IMG/VR virus record: IMGVR_UViG_3300047562_003279
Span: 1 to 25,278 of that record
Source: a virus
DNA: 25,278 nucleotides
Strand: one strand, 5' to 3'
The position numbers were made by a program, and so were the translations under genes. Below are positions 22,571 through 25,278 of the stretch, in pieces (within the stretch, counting starts at the first letter, position 1; the number at the start of each line of letters is the position of its first letter). The notes beneath the pieces are model-generated. The model did no database searches. It was not told where the DNA came from and worked only from the letters and a program-made list of their open reading frames with translations.

Positions 22571-22599
22571 TTGACAGACTCAAGTTCAGTCCGTAAAAT
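22571..22599 (+). promoter_or_regulatory. Sigma-70 promoter of the first 65-aa gene
   Basis: TTGACA (22571-22576), 17-base spacer, TAAAAT (22594-22599), preceded by an A-tract/T-tract. Its sequence up to about base 22610 closely matches the promoter at 22007, showing both came from one ancestral cassette. Confidence 0.88.
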
Positions 22600-22643
22600 G
22601 TCGATATAAGAAGTAAGGGACAAGAAAGAAAGGGAAAAAGAAA

Positions 22644-22841
22644 ATGGCTAATGCTACTAAAAACCTGTTCACTGCTACCGTCTATGATGTCTTTGGTGAA
22701 GAGATTGACACGCTCACCGGAACGGATATCCTCGACCTTGAGAAGAGAGTATGGTCGCTCTGGAGTGGCAGCGATTGGGCTGTCACCTATACCATTAGTG
22801 ACGACCTCGGCGCAGAACTCATCTGCGAATCACTGGACTAG
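22644..22841 (+). CDS. 65-aa cassette protein, first paralogue
   Basis: The protein starts MANATKNLFTATVYDVFGEE and contains LEKRVWSLWSGSDWAVTYTI. It is about 60 percent identical over its full length, without gaps, to the 65-aa protein at 24605; conserved parts are LTG, the VWSLWSGS centre, TYT-x-SD and ESL at the end. The alternating pattern suggests two strands, a helix and two strands. The function is unknown. It has its own promoter, a purine-rich leader (GGGAAAAAGAAA) and the downstream TGTTCAGTATTGACA promoter junction, which is duplicated along with it. Confidence 0.75.
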   Translation: MANATKNLFTATVYDVFGEEIDTLTGTDILDLEKRVWSLWSGSDWAVTYTISDDLGAELICESLD

Positions 22842-22850
22842 TGTTCAGTA

Positions 22851-22878
22851 TTGACAAGCCAAAAAAATCTGCTAGACT
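22851..22878 (+). promoter_or_regulatory. Sigma-70 promoter of the 75-aa gene
   Basis: TTGACA (22851-22856), 16-base spacer, TAGACT (22873-22878). It begins nine bases after the stop of the 65-aa gene. The join TAGTGTTCAGTATTGACA is the same after the second 65-aa paralogue at 24802. Confidence 0.85.
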
Positions 22879-22907
22879 TAGGAAAACGAAAGAAAAGGAA
22901 AGAAAGA

Positions 22908-23135
22908 ATGAGATTCAACACCTACAATACCTACAGTTCTCCCGACTACGGTCGCTATCGTCGTCATGCCCATATCTTCCTTGGATGGGATGCCAGTTTC
23001 AAGGCTGATGGACAGCGTTGGACCTGGAAACTTCGCCCTCACCTTGAAACAAAGATGGACGCCGAAGACGCAATCTTTGAGCGATTCCCAAACGCTACTG
23101 AAATCAAACTTCGCAAGATCATTTGTGAGGAATAA
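22908..23135 (+). CDS. 75-aa basic, aromatic-rich protein
   Basis: I chose ATG 22908: the promoter -10 box at 22873 means an upstream start at 22851 would lie before the transcript begins. A leader with AAAGGAAAG precedes it. The protein (MRFNTYNTYSSPDYGRYRRH...) has an Arg/Tyr-rich start, a WTWKLRPHL centre and an acidic helix end. Not recognised. Two tiny genes follow with short spacing, making a three-gene cassette, the only one of that size in the arm. Confidence 0.7.
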   Translation: MRFNTYNTYSSPDYGRYRRHAHIFLGWDASFKADGQRWTWKLRPHLETKMDAEDAIFERFPNATEIKLRKIICEE

Positions 23136-23138
23136 AAC

Positions 23139-23210
23139 GTGACAACAACCATTGTTGCAGTGGTGTGGGTTGTATTCTGTTGGGCTATACTATTGAGGAC
23201 AAACCTATGA
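23139..23210 (+). CDS. 23-aa hydrophobic peptide (putative single membrane segment)
   Basis: A GTG at 23139, with GAGGA eight bases before it, opens a 23-residue frame: TTTIVAVVWVVFCWAILLRT in its core, nearly all hydrophobic, enough for one membrane helix. Its stop overlaps the ATG of the next tiny gene (ATGA). The ribosome site, the coupling and the hydrophobic run support a real gene, but its shortness keeps confidence low. Confidence 0.45.
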   Translation: MTTTIVAVVWVVFCWAILLRTNL

Positions 23211-23299
23211 ACGATGGCGATATGGATGTTGTTTGTGTTATGTTGTTTCTTTCTTGCGTTATTGTTTCTATTTTTTATTGTTATACTCCTATCTGTTAA
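23207..23299 (+). CDS. 30-aa hydrophobic peptide (putative single membrane segment)
   Basis: ATG 23207 follows AGGAC and overlaps the preceding stop. The 30 residues begin MNDGDMD and continue as a hydrophobic run (VVCVMLFLSCVIVSIFYCY) fit for one membrane helix. The frame ends in TCTGTTAACA just before the hairpin repeat, the same ending as the 59-aa gene, which favours this frame over an overlapping one that would run through the repeat. A small holin-like, antiholin-like or host-membrane-targeting peptide is conceivable; nothing distinguishes these. Confidence 0.5.
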   Translation: MNDGDMDVVCVMLFLSCVIVSIFYCYTPIC

Positions 23300-23308
23300 C
23301 ACACCCCC

Positions 23309-23411
23309 ACCCCTCGCAAGGGGGGTCCGGGCCGGGCGCGACCCCTCGCTAGGGGGGTCTACTAGCAAACCCTGTGCCAGAAAAAAAACAAAAAAAACTT
23401 GACCGAGGGAC
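23309..23411. repeat. Cassette repeat copy 3 (short form)
   Basis: Hairpin one ACCCCTCGCAAGGGGGGT (23309-23326) and hairpin two GACCCCTCGCTAGGGGGGTC (23340-23359), with CCGGGCCGGGCGC between, then one sigma-54-like element. The A-tract here has almost lost its T-tract (AAAAAAAACAAAAAAACTT) and the following ACTTGACCGAG is present twice, thirteen bases apart, so the -35 box may be duplicated. Confidence 0.88.
23364..23380 (-). promoter_or_regulatory. Sigma-54-like element, repeat copy 3
   Basis: Minus-strand sequence CTGGCACAGGGTTTGCT, in -24/-12 register. The five bases between the two conserved halves differ from copy 2 (AGGGT against AGCTT), while the halves are unchanged, which suggests constraint on the halves. 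Confidence 0.5.
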
Positions 23412-23439
23412 TTGACCGAGCCGATACAGAGAGTATACT
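23412..23439 (+). promoter_or_regulatory. Sigma-70 promoter of the 57-aa gene
   Basis: TTGACC (23412-23417), 16-base spacer, TATACT (23434-23439). An extra TTGACC lies 13 bases further upstream. The expected start of the transcript, about 23446, coincides with an in-frame ATG, which would be leaderless. Confidence 0.82.
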
Positions 23440-23478
23440 TGAGACATGGTAACCAACCCCACTAACGGAGACTCACTC

Positions 23479-23652
23479 ATGAGCATCGCCTTCGAAACCC
23501 GTCAGATCGAGGAAACCTATGTCGAAGTTCAGGTCGCAACTAGCGGCTGCTGCAACGTGTTCCTGAACGACACCGAGGTAGAATATGAAGTCTGCCCGTG
23601 CTGCAAGGATCACTGTGAGGTGGTTCTCGATTACATGCCCGTTCAACTGTGA
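23479..23652 (+). CDS. 57-aa zinc-ribbon microprotein, paralogue of the 41-aa protein
   Basis: I chose ATG 23479, preceded by GGAG; an ATG at 23446 would be leaderless with respect to the promoter. The protein has CC at residues 24-25 and CPCCKDHC at 39-46. It aligns without gaps to the 41-aa protein at 22078: the CC to CP distance is 14 residues in both, and His and the last Cys match. The N-terminal extension (MSIAFETRQIEETYVEVQVA) is unique. A small zinc-binding protein; target unknown. It is followed after 11 bases by the 66-aa gene. Confidence 0.75.
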   Translation: MSIAFETRQIEETYVEVQVATSGCCNVFLNDTEVEYEVCPCCKDHCEVVLDYMPVQL

Positions 23653-23663
23653 GGAGTAAACCT

Positions 23664-23864
23664 ATGTTCAACATTGAAAACAATGGCCCATACTTTCAGG
23701 CTGCGATGGAAGCTATGACTGATCAAGAGATCACCACCTCGATGAGGGGGGCTCAAGATGCGTTGCCTAATCCAACGATCAGTACTGCATACCGTACACT
23801 ACTGCGGTGCATTATCATCGAAGGTGCAACCGAGTTACGAAAGCGTTGGTTTCCGGCCCACTAG
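23664..23864 (+). CDS. 66-aa helical protein
   Basis: ATG 23664 has a strong ribosome site (GAGGAG) overlapping the end of the 57-aa gene, so both are on one transcript. An upstream in-frame GTG is less likely. The protein (MFNIENNGPYFQAAMEAMTD...) is mostly helical with QEITTSMRGAQDALPNP, then a helix rich in Arg and Leu (YRTLLRCIIIEGATELRKRW). Not recognised. Confidence 0.7.
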   Translation: MFNIENNGPYFQAAMEAMTDQEITTSMRGAQDALPNPTISTAYRTLLRCIIIEGATELRKRWFPAH

Positions 23865-23881
23865 TGTAAACCTGTATACCC

Positions 23882-24045
23882 GCCCGATTGAGGGACTACC
23901 CCTCTTTCGGGGGGTCCGGGCCGGTCACGACCCCTCGCTGGGGGGGTGCTAACAAATGTCGTACCAAAACCAAAAAGCTAGGTTTGGCATGGTATTTGCA
24001 CGAGCAAACGGTGTGTCAGAAAAAACTTTTTGTGGATTTTGGCTG
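23882..24045. repeat. Cassette repeat copy 4 (long form)
   Basis: Begins with GCCCGATTGAGGGACTACC, shared only with copy 5, then hairpin one ACCCCTCTTTCGGGGGGT (23898-23915), CCGGGCCGG, and hairpin two with CCCCTCGCTGGGGGGG (23931-23946). Three sigma-54-like elements follow as in copy 1. The A-tract is short. The rest of this 278-base gap between genes is the promoter and leader of the 85-aa gene. Confidence 0.87.
23951..24019. promoter_or_regulatory. Three sigma-54-like elements in alternating orientation, copy 4
   Basis: Minus TTGGTACGACATTTGTT (23967-23951, one half degenerate), plus TTGGCATGGTATTTGCA (23984-24000, good match) and minus CTGACACACCGTTTGCT (24019-24003, first half degenerate). 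Order and orientation equal copy 1, though the distance between the first two is longer here. The central plus-strand element is the best conserved. Confidence 0.5.
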
Positions 24046-24073
24046 TTGACCTGGACGATAAAGAGTGTAGAAT
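24046..24073 (+). promoter_or_regulatory. Sigma-70 promoter of the 85-aa gene
   Basis: TTGACC (24046-24051), 16-base spacer, TAGAAT (24068-24073). The leader to the ATG at 24143 is about 58 bases, longer than in other cassettes, and contains CCGCCAACACTGAGAGGCGG, able to fold into a small hairpin (CCGCC/GGCGG). Confidence 0.82.
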
Positions 24074-24142
24074 AACGAAGATCCCGCCAACACTGAGAGG
24101 CGGATACTAGGTCTAATCAGAGCATCACAAGGAGAACCAACC

Positions 24143-24400
24143 ATGTACAAATGCGTTATCACCACATTCTTTGGTCCATGTGGCGGCGAAGGTGGATATG
24201 GTTCTATCACCCAAATCGGTATGGACCGCTGCTCCCCAAAGCGGGCCGTATGGAAAGCCTCTCACTGGAGCGTCTCTGATGGCAAGGCCACCAGAAACTA
24301 TATCAACCAACAGCCTTGGGGGGCTGGTGGTGGCGTACCAATTCTTGGGCACTTCCAACTCATAAAGGATAACAAAGTCATAAAGGAGGTTTGGGATTAG
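24143..24400 (+). CDS. 85-aa glycine- and aromatic-rich protein
   Basis: ATG 24143 has a strong ribosome site AAGGAG. The protein (MYKCVITTFFGPCGGEGGYG...) is rich in Gly, Trp and Lys, with two Cys early and a C-terminal strand-helix (HFQLIKDNKVIKEVWD). The N-terminal half looks like a small beta structure. No family is recognised. It is the single gene of its cassette, bounded by repeat copies 4 and 5. Confidence 0.7.
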   Translation: MYKCVITTFFGPCGGEGGYGSITQIGMDRCSPKRAVWKASHWSVSDGKATRNYINQQPWGAGGGVPILGHFQLIKDNKVIKEVWD

Positions 24401-24419
24401 GTCTTTAATCACTTTTATG

Positions 24420-24533
24420 GCCCGATTGAGGGACTACCCCCTCTTTCGGGGGGTCCGGGCCGGGCGCGACCCCTCGCTAGGGGGGTCTAGCAAAAGCTGT
24501 GCCAAAAAAATCGCAAAAAAAACTTTTTTCTAG
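24420..24533. repeat. Cassette repeat copy 5 (short form)
   Basis: GCCCGATTGAGGGACTACC as in copy 4, hairpin one ACCCCCTCTTTCGGGGGGT (24436-24454), CCGGGCCGGG, hairpin two GACCCCTCGCTAGGGGGGTC (24468-24487), one sigma-54-like element and an A-tract/T-tract. Its left part is copy-4-like and its right part nearly identical to copy 2, consistent with recombination between copies. Confidence 0.9.
24489..24505 (-). promoter_or_regulatory. Sigma-54-like element, repeat copy 5
   Basis: Minus strand TTGGCACAGCTTTTGCT, identical to copy 2, in -24/-12 register and pointing leftward towards the 85-aa gene. Confidence 0.5.
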
Positions 24534-24562
24534 TTGACACGCTCAAGAAAATCTGCTCTATT
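24534..24562 (+). promoter_or_regulatory. Promoter of the second 65-aa gene, weak -10 box
   Basis: TTGACA (24534-24539) with a 17-base spacer, but the -10 position reads TCTATT (24557-24562) where the first copy has TAAAAT. The boundary and downstream GTCGATAT are retained. This promoter is probably weaker than that at 22571. Confidence 0.65.
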
Positions 24563-24604
24563 GTCGATATGACAAGTAGGAAACAGTTCTCGAAAGGAAA
24601 TGAA

Positions 24605-24802
24605 ATGAGCAACGCAACTGAAACCCTGTACACCGCACATGTTCATGACTGCTATGGTGAAACCATCGACGTTCTAACTGGAAGCAATATCATCGAACTA
24701 GAGCGACAAGTGTGGTCCCTCTGGAGTGGTAGTGAACAGGCTACCACCTACACTCTCAGTGATTCTTGTGGCGTAGAACTAGCCTATGAATCACTGGAAT
24801 AG
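24605..24802 (+). CDS. 65-aa cassette protein, second paralogue
   Basis: I chose ATG 24605 (MSNATETLYTAHVHDCYGET), preceded by AAAGGAAA, and not an upstream in-frame start at 24569, which would add 12 residues without counterpart in the paralogue. It is the same length as the 22644 protein and aligns gap-free with about 39 of 65 identical residues, including VWSLWSGS. Most changes lie outside that block. The copy has diverged enough to suggest selection or age, yet remains open. The function is unknown. Confidence 0.75.
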   Translation: MSNATETLYTAHVHDCYGETIDVLTGSNIIELERQVWSLWSGSEQATTYTLSDSCGVELAYESLE

Positions 24803-24811
24803 TGTTCAGTA

Positions 24812-24840
24812 TTGACAGCCACAAAAAAGTTTTGTAGACT
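24812..24840 (+). promoter_or_regulatory. Sigma-70 promoter of the 103-aa gene
   Basis: TTGACA (24812-24817), 17-base spacer, TAGACT (24835-24840). It follows the stop of the 65-aa gene by nine bases, as in the first copy, but the gene after it is unrelated. Confidence 0.86.
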
Positions 24841-24877
24841 CAGCGTATCAATGAAACCAACCCCAAGGAAAACGAAG

Positions 24878-25189
24878 ATGACCTTCAACGAAGAACTCGC
24901 AACGCAACTCCTCGCCCAAGCAACTGAGGTTCGCAAGGCTCACCCCCTAGTGGAAGGGGATGACTTTTTCGATGTGATGGAAGAATGGGACGCATTCGAA
25001 GATGATGGTGGGGAATGCGAATATGATCCTATCATGAGTGAGGATTACTATCGCAACTGGCTTGCAAAACGAGAAACCAAACGAGCAGAGAAGACTGCCG
25101 CTGACCATGAGGCTGAAACGCGAGCGAAGACGCTGGCGTTCTATATGAACGAAGACAACATACTGAACGAACGTTCACTGTGGGACTGA
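24878..25189 (+). CDS. 103-aa acidic helical protein
   Basis: I chose ATG 24878, with AAGGA eight bases upstream; an ATG at 24851 in frame lies close to the transcript start. The protein (MTFNEELATQLLAQATEVRK...) is strongly acidic with a DFFDVMEEWDAFEDDGGE stretch, then a charged helix (KRETKRAEKTAADHEAETRA). It could mimic nucleic acid or bind a basic partner, as many acidic early phage proteins do, but that is inference. It ends the last cassette before the truncated repeat copy 6. Confidence 0.7.
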   Translation: MTFNEELATQLLAQATEVRKAHPLVEGDDFFDVMEEWDAFEDDGGECEYDPIMSEDYYRNWLAKRETKRAEKTAADHEAETRAKTLAFYMNEDNILNERSLWD

Positions 25190-25234
25190 ACACCTGATCA
25201 CTGTACGCATGTACACCCCACCACCTAGGGAGGA

Positions 25235-25278
25235 ACCCCCTCCTTTGGGGGGTTGGGGCCGGGGACGACCCCTCAGGC
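25235..25278. repeat. Cassette repeat copy 6, cut by the window edge
   Basis: Hairpin one ACCCCCTCCTTTGGGGGGT (25235-25253), then TGGGGCCGGGGACGACCCCTC and the window ends in hairpin two. It follows the 103-aa gene and shows that the array continues beyond this window. Confidence 0.8.

Noticed and set aside
23214-23402. A 62-codon frame with a hydrophobic start that runs through repeat copy 3
   Set aside because: It reads through both hairpins of the repeat, and the overlapping 30-aa frame ends at the conserved TCTGTTAACA boundary with a better start.
23446-23478. Start of the 57-aa gene at ATG 23446
   Set aside because: The promoter places the transcript start at about this ATG, leaving no leader, while ATG 23479 has GGAG upstream and fits the paralogue; a leaderless start cannot be fully excluded.
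21870-25278. CRISPR array
   Set aside because: The repeats are spaced hundreds of bases apart with genes between them and are longer and more complex than CRISPR repeats; no cas gene is present.
1-25278. tRNA or rRNA genes
   Set aside because: No cloverleaf-like stretch or rRNA-like sequence was recognised by eye; a covariance-model search was not possible here.

Overview
The window is a piece of a tailed double-stranded DNA phage (or prophage) genome. The evidence is a complete packaging and head module on the minus strand: a putative small terminase, a large terminase with both ATPase and nuclease motifs, a portal, a protease-scaffold, a head decoration protein, a major capsid protein and a neck protein. 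The host is not given by any gene. The only host hint, an inference, is a recurring sigma-54-like -24/-12 motif in the right arm together with ordinary sigma-70 promoters, which would suit a bacterium rich in sigma-54 use such as a planctomycete.

Left and centre (1-21060, minus strand, AT-rich, genes packed with short overlaps): transcription runs right to left. It starts with a 49-aa protein and a sigma-like factor carrying a cysteine cluster. Then come the putative TerS, a GDP-mannose 4,6-dehydratase, an HNH nuclease, an ERCC4-type nuclease, TerL, portal, protease-scaffold, decoration protein and capsid protein. A strong hairpin terminator follows the capsid gene. Beyond it lie the neck and tail genes and a large adhesion region: one long tail fibre and five LamG-type proteins, one of them split by a glycine-rich block, mixed with small structural proteins. 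The leftmost LamG gene reaches the window edge with only its stop codon cut.

Divergent junction (21061-21140) and 21141-21684: two overlapping plus-strand genes, one a small helix-turn-helix protein, face away from the late operon.

Right arm (about 21870-25278, plus strand): composition and codon use change sharply to a more GC-balanced style. Ten tiny genes (23 to 103 aa) sit in cassettes. Every cassette starts with a near-consensus sigma-70 promoter, and five complete copies plus one cut copy of a complex repeat separate groups of cassettes. The repeat holds two GC hairpins with CCCC and GGGG arms, one or three 17-bp sigma-54-like elements, and usually an A-tract/T-tract just upstream of the next TTGACA box. 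The layout resembles the promoter-early stem-loop (PeSL) cassettes known from T4-type phages and the host-takeover clusters of phages such as SPO1, but with an added sigma-54-like element. Two gene pairs in the arm are paralogues, so the array seems to grow by cassette duplication. This array is the most novel part of the window.
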